Assembly: GCA_024279275.1 (NCBI GenBank)
Contig: JAJRRS010000006.1
Location: forward strand, 1 to 64,000
DNA length: 64,000 nt
Source of the DNA: Planctomycetota bacterium
GTDB taxonomy: Bacteria > Planctomycetota > Phycisphaerae > Phycisphaerales > Phycisphaeraceae
Direction of reading: 5' to 3'
The first letter of the stretch is position 1, and every line of letters begins with the position of its first letter. Of the stretch, positions 9,869 to 18,193 are shown piece by piece. Under the pieces are notes generated by a model, which saw only the letters and a program-made list of their open reading frames with translations, was not told where the DNA came from and did no database searches. Position numbers and translations under genes: made by a program.

Positions 9869-10003
9869 CAGCGATGAACGCAGATAAACGCAGATAAAGC
9901 CACTCACTCCGCACCTTCATCCTCTTTTCCCATCACCGTTCATCAGCGTTCATCACTGTTTCACTTCTCCCTGTCTTCTCCGTGCCTCTGTGTCTCTGTG
10001 TTT
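9869..10003. repeat. Modular nested palindrome, copy 1
   Basis: A 28-nt arm at 9869-9896 (gatgaacgc / gat modules) pairs with 9932-9959 with about five mismatches. It is followed by a CTCTGTGTCTCTGTG module at about 9985-10001 of the kind seen again near 28.0, 32.3 and 55.4 kb. It lies between two coding regions and encodes nothing. Confidence 0.6.
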
Positions 10004-10022
10004 CAAGCACCGGCCTCTCACC

Positions 10023-10406
10023 ATGACCAACCTCCAAACCATCCAAGCCCTCTACGAAGCCTTCGCCGCCGGCGACCGACCGCGCATCCTTGAACTGTTC
10101 GCCCCCGACATCCAGTGGATACAAAACGAGGGCTTCCCCAACGGCGGCCGACACGTCGGCGCGGAAACTGTGCTGGACGACGTCTTCGCCAAGTTTAAGG
10201 TGGACTGGTCCACTTGGCGCGCAGATGTAGACCACTGGCTCGACGCAGGCGACACCATCATCGCACTGGGCAACTACCACGGCACACACAAGACCACCCG
10301 CCAATCCATGACCGCCGCCTTCGCTCACGTCTACTGGATCGTCGACGACCGCATCACCCGCTTCCAGCAATACACCGACACACGCATGATCGTCTCAGCG
10401 ATGTAA
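10023..10406 (+). CDS. SnoaL-like / nuclear transport factor 2 fold protein
   Basis: 127 aa. The N-terminus TNLQTIQALYEAFAAGD and the core IQWIQNEG / DDVFAKF / VDHWLDAGDTIIALGNY / HVYWIVDDRITRFQQY match the SnoaL-like (NTF2 superfamily) single-domain fold, whose members are small cytosolic enzymes or ligand-binding proteins. Substrate cannot be told from the sequence. The ATG at 10023 is chosen because homology starts there; upstream codons belong to the palindromic repeat. No neighbour suggests a pathway. Confidence 0.75.
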   Translation: MTNLQTIQALYEAFAAGDRPRILELFAPDIQWIQNEGFPNGGRHVGAETVLDDVFAKFKVDWSTWRADVDHWLDAGDTIIALGNYHGTHKTTRQSMTAAFAHVYWIVDDRITRFQQYTDTRMIVSAM

Positions 10407-10434
10407 TGACACAGGCCGCAGCCTTGGGTATAAT
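10406..10434 (+). promoter_or_regulatory. Near-consensus sigma-70-type promoter, leaderless
   Basis: ATGACA (10406-10411), a 17-bp spacer and TATAAT (10429-10434). The ATG at 10442 comes 7 nt after the -10 box, so the predicted transcript starts at or next to the start codon. The -35 overlaps the end of the preceding gene. Confidence 0.6.
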
Positions 10435-10441
10435 TCCACCC

Positions 10442-10663
10442 ATGAGTGGACAAGATGCATTCGCAATCATCCCCTGCATACTGTTCTTACTGGTGATTTT
10501 TTTTGGGATCGGCCTGTTTGCGGTCTGGGTTGTCGCACTGATCCACGCGGCGATGTCAAAAATGGAAAACCAGGCCGTCTGGATCCTCGTCATCATCCTC
10601 GGCGGCCCGATCGGCGCGGTGGTCTACTTCATCGCCCGACCTTTCAAACGCGACGCCACTTAG
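10442..10663 (+). CDS. Small membrane protein, PLDc_N-like
   Basis: 73 aa, starting MSGQDAFAIIPC. There are two membrane helices, about 8-36 and 46-66, joined by HAAMSKMENQ. The second half, AVWILVIILGGPIGAVVYFIAR, resembles the phospholipase D nuclease N-terminal (PLDc_N) domain, a two-helix membrane module often found alone. It has no catalytic residues. A near-consensus promoter directly precedes the ATG. Function unknown. Confidence 0.65.
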   Translation: MSGQDAFAIIPCILFLLVIFFGIGLFAVWVVALIHAAMSKMENQAVWILVIILGGPIGAVVYFIARPFKRDAT

Positions 10664-10778
10664 CCCGGCTGATCGAATCGGTTGCCGACTTGCGGGTCAT
10701 ACAAAGCGCATACAAACTCAACAGCAAAACGGTTACTTAATCGCCCATGTCACAATCAGCCGTGATGCCTGGCCTCGA

Positions 10779-10807
10779 TTGCCCGTATTGACGTAGGCCC
10801 GTATCCT
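10779..10807 (+). promoter_or_regulatory. trpA promoter, leaderless
   Basis: TTGCCC (10779-10784), 17-bp spacer, TATCCT (10802-10807), then 7 nt to the ATG at 10815. No Shine-Dalgarno is present. Confidence 0.55.
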
Positions 10808-10814
10808 ACCCCTC

Positions 10815-11633
10815 ATGAATCGGATCGACCGAATATTTCAGGATTTGCGGCCCCCCGGGAATACAGCCGGCGGCAAGGCCTTAATGCCCTACATCACCGT
10901 CGGCGACCCCAGCATCCAGACAACCGGGCGGATGCTCTCGGCTGTCCAGGATGCCGGTGCATCGATCTGTGAATTAGGCATCCCGTTTTCCGACCCCGTC
11001 GCGGATGGCCCGGTCATCGACGCCTCGATGACCTACGCACTAAGCCACGGCGCCACGGTAGAGAAAATATTCGAGATGGTTTCCAGCGTTCGGCCAAGCC
11101 TCTCGATCGGCCTGGTTGCGATGGTCAGTTTCTCGATCGTACACCGCATCGGTTTATCCAAGTTCATCGGCGACGCGAAGGATGCAGGCTTCGATGGTTT
11201 TATCTTCCCCGACCTGGCGCTGGAAGAGTCCGGCCCAGCCCGTGAGGCCGCAGCCAAGGCCGGCCTGATACTCAGCATGTTAATCGCCCCGACGACTCCG
11301 GATGATCGGGCAGTGCAGATCGCCAAAGCCTGCACGGGTTTTGTCTATGTCGTGTCCCGCGCCGGGATCACCGGCGAACGTGCCGAGTTGCCCCCGGAAC
11401 TGCCCGACAGGCTCAGGCACCTGCGAACCGTGACAGACCTGCCGATGACCGTAGGCTTTGGCATCAGTAGCGCCGAGCACGTCAGGCAAGTTGTCTCGGT
11501 TGCCGACGCGGCGATCGTAGGTTCAGGCATGATGCGCCGGATCGCCGAAGCCCGTTCTCAGGGCGAGGATCAAACCGTTAAGATGGTGGGGGACTACACC
11601 CGCGACCTGGCCGCTGGTCTGGTCCCGGCGTAG
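10815..11633 (+). CDS. trpA: Tryptophan synthase alpha subunit
   Basis: 272 aa, the usual length for TrpA. It cleaves indole-3-glycerol phosphate to indole and glyceraldehyde-3-phosphate and passes indole to TrpB. The signature CELGIPFSDPVADGP contains the catalytic pair, Glu53 and Asp64 (Glu49 and Asp60 in Salmonella). The phosphate-binding end GFGISSAEHV and IVGSGMM is intact. The barrel is complete from MPYITVGDP onward. trpB and other trp genes are absent from the neighbourhood, so trpA stands alone with its own promoter. A G-rich tandem array begins about 15 nt after the stop. No leader peptide or T-box was seen. Confidence 0.95.
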   Translation: MNRIDRIFQDLRPPGNTAGGKALMPYITVGDPSIQTTGRMLSAVQDAGASICELGIPFSDPVADGPVIDASMTYALSHGATVEKIFEMVSSVRPSLSIGLVAMVSFSIVHRIGLSKFIGDAKDAGFDGFIFPDLALEESGPAREAAAKAGLILSMLIAPTTPDDRAVQIAKACTGFVYVVSRAGITGERAELPPELPDRLRHLRTVTDLPMTVGFGISSAEHVRQVVSVADAAIVGSGMMRRIAEARSQGEDQTVKMVGDYTRDLAAGLVPA

Positions 11634-11650
11634 GGCTTCGGAACAAAGAG

Positions 11651-11698
11651 GCCGGGGGAGCCGGGGGAGCCGGGGGGAACCGGGGGGAACCGGGGCCG
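11651..11698 (+). repeat. G-rich tandem array after trpA
   Basis: Four copies of a 9-10-nt unit of the form CCGGGGG(A/G)A. Five runs of four or more G with 4-nt loops make it a strong G-quadruplex candidate on the coding strand just after the trpA stop. Confidence 0.65.
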
Positions 11699-11783
11699 GT
11701 AGTCCGGGGGCGGGGGTCCGGGAATAAGCGGACTTACCCATGCTTTACTCGGTAGTGATTCAGGCCGGTTAGGGGATCGACCG

Positions 11784-12089
11784 ATGCAAGACTATATAGA
11801 TGCAGCAAGGAAGCTGCGTACCCGGCGTGGGCTTACCCTCACACGAGCGGCGAAACTGCTAATCGGCACCGTATGGTCCGGCGTGTGGGTGATTCTCGGG
11901 CTTTGGCTGATGGAGAACATCTCCCCCATCCTCGCCGTAGGACCATTATCCGCCGGGGTATTCGTATTGCTGGTCTTGGTCGCCGACGATCTGGTCCCGG
12001 GGGCGTCCCCCAAGGCTACTAACTTCATGAAACTTTCCACCGCCCTTGTCTTCCTCACTTGGGCACCGTTGATAGGCTGGTCGCTCTAA
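11784..12089 (+). CDS. Small hypothetical membrane protein
   Basis: 101 aa. A basic cytoplasmic N-terminus (ARKLRTRRGLTLTRAAK) is followed by three membrane helices at about 26-44, 50-66 and 83-100. A GGGGATCGACCG stretch before the ATG may act as a ribosome site. The stop lies some 80 nt before the TPR-protein start, so the two could be co-transcribed. I do not recognise a family. Confidence 0.6.
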   Translation: MQDYIDAARKLRTRRGLTLTRAAKLLIGTVWSGVWVILGLWLMENISPILAVGPLSAGVFVLLVLVADDLVPGASPKATNFMKLSTALVFLTWAPLIGWSL

Positions 12090-12169
12090 CATGGCGACCT
12101 GACCCCCCGGATCCCCCGGCACCCCCCGGTACCCGGCCTGGCCCGAACACTGCCCAAAGAAACCGACTG

Positions 12170-14695
12170 ATGATGAGACACGTTATGCAATACACCACCC
12201 ACCGCCGACCCACACCAGCCTGGCTGGCCCTCATTCCCGCCTTGCTCCTCTCGGCCTCGCTCACCACTGCCACGCAGGCCCAAGACCTCGCCTTCCCTGA
12301 TAGCGCAACCACCGAACAGATGATGGCCGACCAACTCGTCGCCATGGCCTGGCAGACCTTCGGCAGAGAGCCTGAACCCAGGCCCGATCAACTCCAACGC
12401 GCCAAAGTCCTGCTGGATATGGCCGCCGAACTCAACCCCGACGACGAGGGCATGTGGCAGCTACGCATGTCCTTGGCAAAAGCGATGGACGATCAGCCGT
12501 TGCTCATCGACTCCCTACGCAACTACCTCCGACTTGAACCCAAAGACGACGCCGCCTGGCTCGATTTTATCAAGGCCAGGCTCGGCGCCGTTGAATCACT
12601 CGACGACTACCTGGAATCACTGGAACGCATGCTCCGCGCCGAATCCGCCAAAGCATTATCCGCGCCATTACGATCCAGGCTCGCGACCTTCGCCGCCCAG
12701 GCCGCCCAGGAAATCGGCGACAGCAAGCGATCCGCCCAGTGGCTGGGCTACGCCGTCAAGCTCGACCCCGCCAACCCCGAAGCCGCCGCCATGGTCTACG
12801 CCCTCGCCATCGAACGCGAAGGCACACCCCGCCAGCAAGGCATCGCCCTGGTCAACATGCTCAAGGCCAGCCCCGTCGATCCCTCTGTCAGGATGGCCTT
12901 GGCGACCCTGCTGATGGAGCAGGGGGTCTACGCACACGCCGTCGAGCAGTTTGACGTATCCATGCAGCTTGTGGACATGCAGACCCGCATGAGCCTCTTG
13001 AATCAGTACACCCTCTGCCTGATCGCCACCGGCCAACAAGACAAAGTACCCCCGTTGCTCCTGGACCTGCAATTATTCCTCAAGCGGATGCAAGACGCAC
13101 AAGACCCGGACCTGTCAATCGATGCCGACCCCGAAGAGGCGCAGGCGAGCATGCTCGAAGACCTGCCCCAACTCCCGCCAACGTTGGAGTTTATCCAGCT
13201 AATCCTCCAACACAAAAACAACCCCGTCGCCGCCAGAAACTCTTTCCACCGCCTACGCAATATCACCTCACAGATAGAAGACCCCCAGGAACAGCAAGAC
13301 GCATTTGGCGAATTGGTCTGGGTCGCCGCCGTCTTCGATCAAGACCCCGCCTGGGTCAAACAACGGATCAACCTGCTTGACCCCGACAATGAAAACGCCC
13401 ACCTTGCCAACGGCTGGCTCGCACTGCGCGATGGAGATAATCAGGCCGCCAAAGACATCTTCCAGGCACTGGGTGACGACAACATGTTTGCACGCCTCGG
13501 CCTCGCGTCACTGCCCGACCTCAACGACAAGCAACGCGCCGACGCCTACCAACAGATGATCTGGGACGACTCCGCCTCCATGGCGTCCATCATCGCCGCA
13601 AGCAGGCTCCACAAATTGGGCATGGTCGTCAACGCCACCGGCGACGGCGTATCCGTCCGTGTCCTTGCCGATAATCTTTCCCGCCAGCTCTGGACTCCCG
13701 CGCTGACCGTCTCCCCTTGGGTTCGGATGAAGCTGCGCGTCTCACCCGGTTCCTTCGGCTACCTTCAGCCGATGGTGGGACACATAACCATCCGTAACGC
13801 CACACGAGTCCCCCTGTCCGTCGGCCCAGGCGGCGCGATCCAGCCGGTACTCATGGTGATGTGTTCTCCATCAATCAGGAGTGAGCCTCTCGGACAGCTC
13901 CAACCGACGTTCTTTAATATGGGCCGCCGACTCACACTCCAACCAGGCGCCGCGATCGAGGCAGATATCCGCATTGACCGCTTCGATATGGGCCAACTCG
14001 TCGCTCTTTACCCAACCACGACCATCACCTACTCCGCCTCCGCGATCCTCGACCCTCGCCCCTTACCGACCGGCGGCGTCGTACCTGGCCCTCTGGGTGC
14101 CACCCAACAGGTCGGCTCGCTTCAAGCGAAAGGCCTCCCCGCCACACCCAACAACCTCCAGCTATGGATCAAGGATCTCGACGGCACAGACCCCGCCATC
14201 CGCGCCATCGCCATCACACGCCTACTCATCATCGCACGCCAGCCCGCCGAAACCACCGAGGCCCAGGACTTCCGCGACAAGATCAACGACCTGATCAGTC
14301 AACGCTACCCCGACTCTTTCACACCGCTGCTAAAGGCCTGGACCGTCCGCTTTATGCTCCCGGATGAGGACGGCGAACCTGTCTCACGCCGGGTCATCGA
14401 TCTGGCACAACGCAGCGACAACCCGATGGTGCGCATCGTCTTCATGGTCATGCACGCCGACTCACCCACCTCACCGGTCCTGACCGACGCCATACGCCAC
14501 GACGACCCAACCATCCGTGCCTTTGCCCAGGCCATGAAGCTCGGCCTCGAAAAAGACGCCGAGCGAGCCGCCGAGGCAGAATCCGATTCCCACGACGACG
14601 CGGACCACGCCCCGCATGACGATTCAAGCGGATCGACGCTGCCATTCGAAACGACGGACCCGCTAGGCCCACTGGACGACCCCTGGCTCCCCTGA
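12170..14695 (+). CDS. Secreted TPR-containing protein
   Basis: About 841 aa. The frame is open from 12059, but the signal peptide begins at 12170 (MMRHVMQYTTHRRPTPAW, hydrophobic core LALIPALLLSASL, cleavage near TQAQ-D), so that start is preferred; 12185 is an alternative. Residues 50-500 are helical repeats of TPR type (KVLLDMAAELNPDDEGMW, LGYAVKLDPANPEAA, FGELVWVAAVFDQDP), followed by a beta-rich part (SPGSFGYLQPMVGHITI) and a HEAT-like helical end. The C-terminus is acidic (AAEAESDSHDDADH). TPR proteins scaffold protein complexes. A periplasmic role is inferred and the partner is unknown. Confidence 0.75.
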   Translation: MMRHVMQYTTHRRPTPAWLALIPALLLSASLTTATQAQDLAFPDSATTEQMMADQLVAMAWQTFGREPEPRPDQLQRAKVLLDMAAELNPDDEGMWQLRMSLAKAMDDQPLLIDSLRNYLRLEPKDDAAWLDFIKARLGAVESLDDYLESLERMLRAESAKALSAPLRSRLATFAAQAAQEIGDSKRSAQWLGYAVKLDPANPEAAAMVYALAIEREGTPRQQGIALVNMLKASPVDPSVRMALATLLMEQGVYAHAVEQFDVSMQLVDMQTRMSLLNQYTLCLIATGQQDKVPPLLLDLQLFLKRMQDAQDPDLSIDADPEEAQASMLEDLPQLPPTLEFIQLILQHKNNPVAARNSFHRLRNITSQIEDPQEQQDAFGELVWVAAVFDQDPAWVKQRINLLDPDNENAHLANGWLALRDGDNQAAKDIFQALGDDNMFARLGLASLPDLNDKQRADAYQQMIWDDSASMASIIAASRLHKLGMVVNATGDGVSVRVLADNLSRQLWTPALTVSPWVRMKLRVSPGSFGYLQPMVGHITIRNATRVPLSVGPGGAIQPVLMVMCSPSIRSEPLGQLQPTFFNMGRRLTLQPGAAIEADIRIDRFDMGQLVALYPTTTITYSASAILDPRPLPTGGVVPGPLGATQQVGSLQAKGLPATPNNLQLWIKDLDGTDPAIRAIAITRLLIIARQPAETTEAQDFRDKINDLISQRYPDSFTPLLKAWTVRFMLPDEDGEPVSRRVIDLAQRSDNPMVRIVFMVMHADSPTSPVLTDAIRHDDPTIRAFAQAMKLGLEKDAERAAEAESDSHDDADHAPHDDSSGSTLPFETTDPLGPLDDPWLP

Positions 14696-14776
14696 CCGAA
14701 TCACACGACCACCCGCGACACGTTCAAGTCTGAACGCCCCGCATTCCTACATAGATGTCCCCCCGCTTACGACCCA

Positions 14777-14829
14777 GGCTTGCCGTTTTGCGGCGGATCG
14801 CAGATCCGCGCGTTGGCCCAACAAGCCAA
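14777..14829 (+). repeat. 53-bp dispersed palindromic repeat, copy A
   Basis: 48 of 53 positions match the inverted copy at 34758-34810. It contains two small palindromes: gcggatcgcagatccgc and ttggcccaacaagccaa. Confidence 0.75.
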
Positions 14830-14912
14830 GGCTCATCATCGCGATAGACCGTCTGGATTAAACGCACCGATAGAGCGATCTCAATTCAGGCGTAGCGGTC
14901 AACATAGTCATA

Positions 14913-14964
14913 GCCGCCGGCTTACAGCCGGCGAGGCCGCCATCTATTCTATTAGATGGTGGCC
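14913..14964. repeat. Two adjacent hairpins
   Basis: The first is GCCGGC-ttaca-GCCGGC. The second runs from 14935 to 14964: GGCC and CCATCTA pair with TAGATGG and GGCC around a short loop. They are REP-like, with no T-run. Confidence 0.55.
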
Positions 14965-15027
14965 ATAAGACCCGCTACGAATAAACTACGAACGCGATAG
15001 CTATCCAGACACAAACAAGATCACGGG

Positions 15028-15033
15028 TATGAT
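15028..15033 (+). promoter_or_regulatory. -10-like box of the HAD gene, probable leaderless
   Basis: TATGAT ends 6 nt before the ATG at 15040. No good -35 and no Shine-Dalgarno. Confidence 0.4.
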
Positions 15034-15039
15034 CCACTC

Positions 15040-15750
15040 ATGCGCCACACACTCCTGATGTTTGATGTTGACCTCACCCTCGTCGATGCCGCTGGCGCCG
15101 GCCAGTTGGCGATGCACGCCGCAGGCAAAGAAGTCTGCGGCGATCAATTCTCCTTCGACGGCATATCCTTCGCAGGCAGGCTCGACCCACTGATCTTCGC
15201 CGACGCGATCAACAACTGTGGCTATTCCAAATCCAAGGCCACCGAACTCCACGACACCTTCCGATCAACCTACACCCAACACCTCCGCCGCCTGATCTGC
15301 GACAACGGCCACACCGTCACCGCGCTGCCCGGCATCCTCACATTGATCGACAACCTCCGCCACCGTGCACAAGATCAAAACGACATCATGCTCGGCCTGC
15401 TCACCGGGAACTACCCCCAAACAGCAGCTATGAAAATACAAGCCGCCGGCCTGCGCCGCGATTGGTTCACGCTCGGATGCTTCGGCGATCAAGCCGACTC
15501 ACGCCCAGGACTCACCGAACTCGCCCTCCAACGATACACCCAACTAACAAACACCCCAGCCGACCCCGCCCGCGTCATCATCATCGGCGACACCCAACAC
15601 GACATACACTGCGCCAAAGCCCACGGCTGCACCGCCTTCGCCGTCGCTACCGGCCGAGTCAACGCCGACCAACTCCGTGACGCCGGCGCGGATATCGTCG
15701 TCGACGACCTCACCGACCCAACCCCACTCCTGAACCTGATCCAAACTTAA
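15040..15750 (+). CDS. HAD-superfamily phosphatase, phosphoglycolate phosphatase-like
   Basis: 236 aa. Motif I is FDVDLTLVD, with Asp9 as nucleophile and Asp11 as acid/base. Motif II is LLTGN. Motif III includes a lysine region around AMKIQAAGL, and motif IV is IIIGDTQHDIHCA. The helical cap between 20 and 100 places it in subfamily I, like Gph or beta-phosphoglucomutase relatives. It should be a cytosolic phosphatase acting on a small phosphorylated metabolite, and the substrate cannot be read from sequence. It is a single gene, flanked by non-coding DNA on both sides. Confidence 0.82.
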   Translation: MRHTLLMFDVDLTLVDAAGAGQLAMHAAGKEVCGDQFSFDGISFAGRLDPLIFADAINNCGYSKSKATELHDTFRSTYTQHLRRLICDNGHTVTALPGILTLIDNLRHRAQDQNDIMLGLLTGNYPQTAAMKIQAAGLRRDWFTLGCFGDQADSRPGLTELALQRYTQLTNTPADPARVIIIGDTQHDIHCAKAHGCTAFAVATGRVNADQLRDAGADIVVDDLTDPTPLLNLIQT

Positions 15751-15890
15751 CCACCCGGGAGTTATTCAGAACCCCCGGCGGAGGCTGCTTCAGTAGCCGT
15801 CTCTTTACAGAATCACAACCTCGCTGTGTTATTCACAACTACCACCCGATTTTCAAGCACGTATCTGCACCACCATTCCCGTGCTTGCCC

Positions 15891-15896
15891 TATCAT
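15891..15896 (+). promoter_or_regulatory. -10-like box of the globin gene, probable leaderless
   Basis: TATCAT ends 6 nt before the ATG at 15903. No ribosome site is visible. Confidence 0.4.
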
Positions 15897-15902
15897 GCCC
15901 CG

Positions 15903-16289
15903 ATGAGTGACTTTCATTTAGATGACCGTATCTACGATCATGTAGGCGAGGACGGATTTACCCGTCTCTGCGCCGCGTTCTTCATCCGTGTCCCCAAAGA
16001 CGACGTGTTAAGCGCGATCTACCCCGAAGACGACCTCGAAGGTGCCGAGCACCGCCTCCGTGAATTCCTGATCCAACGCTTTGGAGGCCCACACCGCTAC
16101 TCCGCCGAACGTGGCGACCCACGCCTCCGCGCCCGTCACGCGCCCTTTGCCATCGACCCGCTCGCACGCGATCGCTGGGTCCAACGCATGGGTGAGGCCG
16201 TAAGCGAATCCGGGTTCGACGACAATGTAAACAGCACACTTCGCGCCTTCTTCGACTCCGCTGCGACCTTCATGATCAATCGTGATTGA
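15903..16289 (+). CDS. Group II truncated haemoglobin
   Basis: 128 aa, a normal length for TrHb2/GlbO. It has the family signature RFGGPHRYSAERGDPRLRARHAPF (split as the FGGP turn and the proximal histidine in RARHAPF) followed by RDRWVQRM, whose Trp corresponds to the conserved G8 tryptophan of group II. The start at 15903 (MSDFHLDDRIYDHVG) is supported by homology and by the -10 box just before it. Such globins bind O2 and react with NO or peroxides. The 3' end overlaps the convergent carbonic anhydrase gene by 14 nt. Confidence 0.88.
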   Translation: MSDFHLDDRIYDHVGEDGFTRLCAAFFIRVPKDDVLSAIYPEDDLEGAEHRLREFLIQRFGGPHRYSAERGDPRLRARHAPFAIDPLARDRWVQRMGEAVSESGFDDNVNSTLRAFFDSAATFMINRD

Positions 16290-16911
16290 TAGGCGTGAAC
16301 TGCCCCGACTCGGGTTCGTAAGCGAAGACCTCCGCGGTGGCGATCTTGAACATCCAGCCATGCAGTTGAAGCGACCCGTCCGCCAGTCTTTTCGCCACGG
16401 TGGGGTAGGTGCGCAGATTCTTCAGCCCCAGCCGCACGTTCTCCCCAGCCGCTGCGGTGGCGCGATCCTCATGGTCGGTTAAGTGCAGATAGTGTTCGGC
16501 AAGTGTGTCACGCACCGGCTGGGCCAGCCGCAACCACTGCCCAAGGTGCGGCATCTCCGAATCTTTAGGCTCGCCATCCAGCAGCGCGTGCATCGCCCCG
16601 CATTGAGTATGCCCACAGACCACGATGTCCCCAACGCCCAGCACCCCCGTCGCAAACTCAATCGCCGCCGCCGTGGAATTCGTCGCGTGGGTCAAGTCAC
16701 TTGGCGGGATGATGTTGCCAACGTTTTTAACGACAAACAGATCCCCAGGCTCGCTGTGTGTCATCAGCATCGCAGGCACACGCGAGTCCGCACAGGTAAT
16801 GAACAACGTGTGCGGGTGCTGCCCCTTTTTAGACAGCCTCTGGAACAGCTCGCGGTAATGCCCGAAATCCTCCTGACGAAACTTGTAGACCCCCTCGATC
16901 AACTCTTGCAT
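16276..16911 (-). CDS. Beta-class carbonic anhydrase
   Basis: 211 aa from ATG at 16911; a TTG at 16923 is in frame but less likely. It reversibly hydrates CO2 with zinc held by Cys40 (FITCADSR), His101 and Cys104 (CGHTQCGAM). The Asp42-Arg44 dyad is present. The rest, VVKNVGNIIPP and AAIEFATGVLGVGDIVV, is standard for the family. It is cytosolic, with no signal peptide. It converges on the globin gene with a 14-nt tail overlap, so the two transcripts are antisense at their ends. Confidence 0.93.
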   Translation of the reverse strand: MQELIEGVYKFRQEDFGHYRELFQRLSKKGQHPHTLFITCADSRVPAMLMTHSEPGDLFVVKNVGNIIPPSDLTHATNSTAAAIEFATGVLGVGDIVVCGHTQCGAMHALLDGEPKDSEMPHLGQWLRLAQPVRDTLAEHYLHLTDHEDRATAAAGENVRLGLKNLRTYPTVAKRLADGSLQLHGWMFKIATAEVFAYEPESGQFTPINHD

Positions 16912-16955
16912 GATGACACTCAAGTAAAAAGATCAACCAAGCTCTTGATCCCATA

Positions 16956-17978
16956 CTACCACCGATGCGGGTGGGGGCCAAAGCTGGATTCGTAATAGGT
17001 ATACACCGCACGCCCCGGCGGAATCACCTTGTCGATAGCCGTTCGATCAGCCTCGGTGATCTCAATATCCATCGCCACCAGGTTATCTTCGAGTTGCCCC
17101 ATCGTGCGAGGCCCGATGATCGGGCTGGTGATCGCCGGCTGATTCATACACCACGCCAACGCGACCTGCCCAACGCTACACCCCTTGGCCTCCGCCAGCC
17201 GACGCACCACATCAAGCACATCGTGCGCACGCTCGTTGGCGAGCATCTCCGCCGCCCGGGGTGACGTATCTTTCCCCGGCGCGTATCGGCCCTCGGTCGG
17301 CGTATCACCCCGCCTATACTTCCCGGTTAAAAACCCACCCGCCAACGGCGACCACGGGATCAACGCCAACCCATACGTCTGCGCCATCGGCACCAGTTCC
17401 CGCTCGATCCGACGATCCAACAAATTGTAAGGCGGCTGCTCCGTAACAAACCGGTTAAGGTGATGCCGATCAGACACCCACAACGACTCAACAACCTGCC
17501 ACGAAGCAAACGTGCTGCACCCGATGTACCGAACCTTCCCCGCACGAACCAGATCATCCAACGCCCGCAACGTCTCATCGATCGGGCAATCCACATGCGG
17601 CCGATGTATCTGATACAGGTCGATCCAGTCGGTCTTCAGCCGTTTTAGTGAGGCGTCGCACTGCTCGATGATCTGCCGACGCGAGTTGCCCCACCGGTTG
17701 GGATCAAGCGGATCATCTTTGTGCATGTTCCCGTGACACTTGGTAGCCAGCACGATCCGGTCACGCTTGCCGTTACGTTTCAGCGCTTTGCCCGTGGCCT
17801 TCTCACTCTTGCCATCGACGTAAACATTGGCCGTATCCAGAAAGTTGATCCCCGCATCAAGCGCACGATCGATCATGTCCGCCGACTCATCCGCCGTGGT
17901 CTTGCCACCGAAGGTCATGCACCCAAGGCAAAGCGGGCTGACACGGATGCCCGTGCGTCCGAGGTAACGGTATTCCAT
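16956..17978 (-). CDS. Aldo/keto reductase
   Basis: 340 aa, starting MEYRYLGRTGIRVSPLCLG. The catalytic tetrad is intact: Asp48 and Tyr53 (FLDTANVYVDG), Lys80 (ATKCH), His125 (YQIHRP). The NADPH-binding C-terminal part includes SPIIGPRTMGQLEDN. It belongs to the YghZ/Tas-like group (AKR family without a membrane anchor) and probably reduces small aldehydes or ketones in the cytosol. It lies 44 bp upstream of the carbonic anhydrase start on the same strand; co-transcription is possible, but no functional link is obvious. Confidence 0.9.
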   Translation of the reverse strand: MEYRYLGRTGIRVSPLCLGCMTFGGKTTADESADMIDRALDAGINFLDTANVYVDGKSEKATGKALKRNGKRDRIVLATKCHGNMHKDDPLDPNRWGNSRRQIIEQCDASLKRLKTDWIDLYQIHRPHVDCPIDETLRALDDLVRAGKVRYIGCSTFASWQVVESLWVSDRHHLNRFVTEQPPYNLLDRRIERELVPMAQTYGLALIPWSPLAGGFLTGKYRRGDTPTEGRYAPGKDTSPRAAEMLANERAHDVLDVVRRLAEAKGCSVGQVALAWCMNQPAITSPIIGPRTMGQLEDNLVAMDIEITEADRTAIDKVIPPGRAVYTYYESSFGPHPHRW

Positions 17979-18064
17979 GCGTATTCAACTCCGTTCTGAG
18001 GATGTAATAATATCGTCAAGGCTTCTACAAGCCGCTGTGCATCAGCACGCTCGGGCCAGCAGTC

Positions 18065-18116
18065 CGGCGGCTAGAACGGTTTAACTTTAACCGTAGTGAC
18101 TAAGGTTTAGCCGCCG
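18065..18116. repeat. Nested hairpin downstream of the first cysK
   Basis: The outer stem CGGCGGCTA/TAGCCGCCG (9 bp, perfect) encloses an inner ACGGTT/AACCGT stem. It lies between the cysteine synthase stop and the aldo/keto reductase start. It may end or stabilise the cysK mRNA, or be a REP-type element. Confidence 0.5.
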
Positions 18117-18193
18117 CAGCCACGCGGCGCCCTCAGAACCTTAACTGACCACTCGAACCGTTCACGCAACGCTACGAACAAGGTGAATCTGCT

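Larger units (their letters stand above)
14696..15039. other. Repeat-rich intergenic region
   Basis: This 344-bp stretch has no gene. It holds one copy of a 53-bp dispersed repeat (14777-14829) and two back-to-back hairpins (14913-14964), then the -10 box of the next gene. Confidence 0.6.

Noticed and set aside
16276..16289. Functional overlap between globin and carbonic anhydrase
   Set aside because: A 14-nt convergent overlap is common in compact genomes; no further evidence of a linked function.
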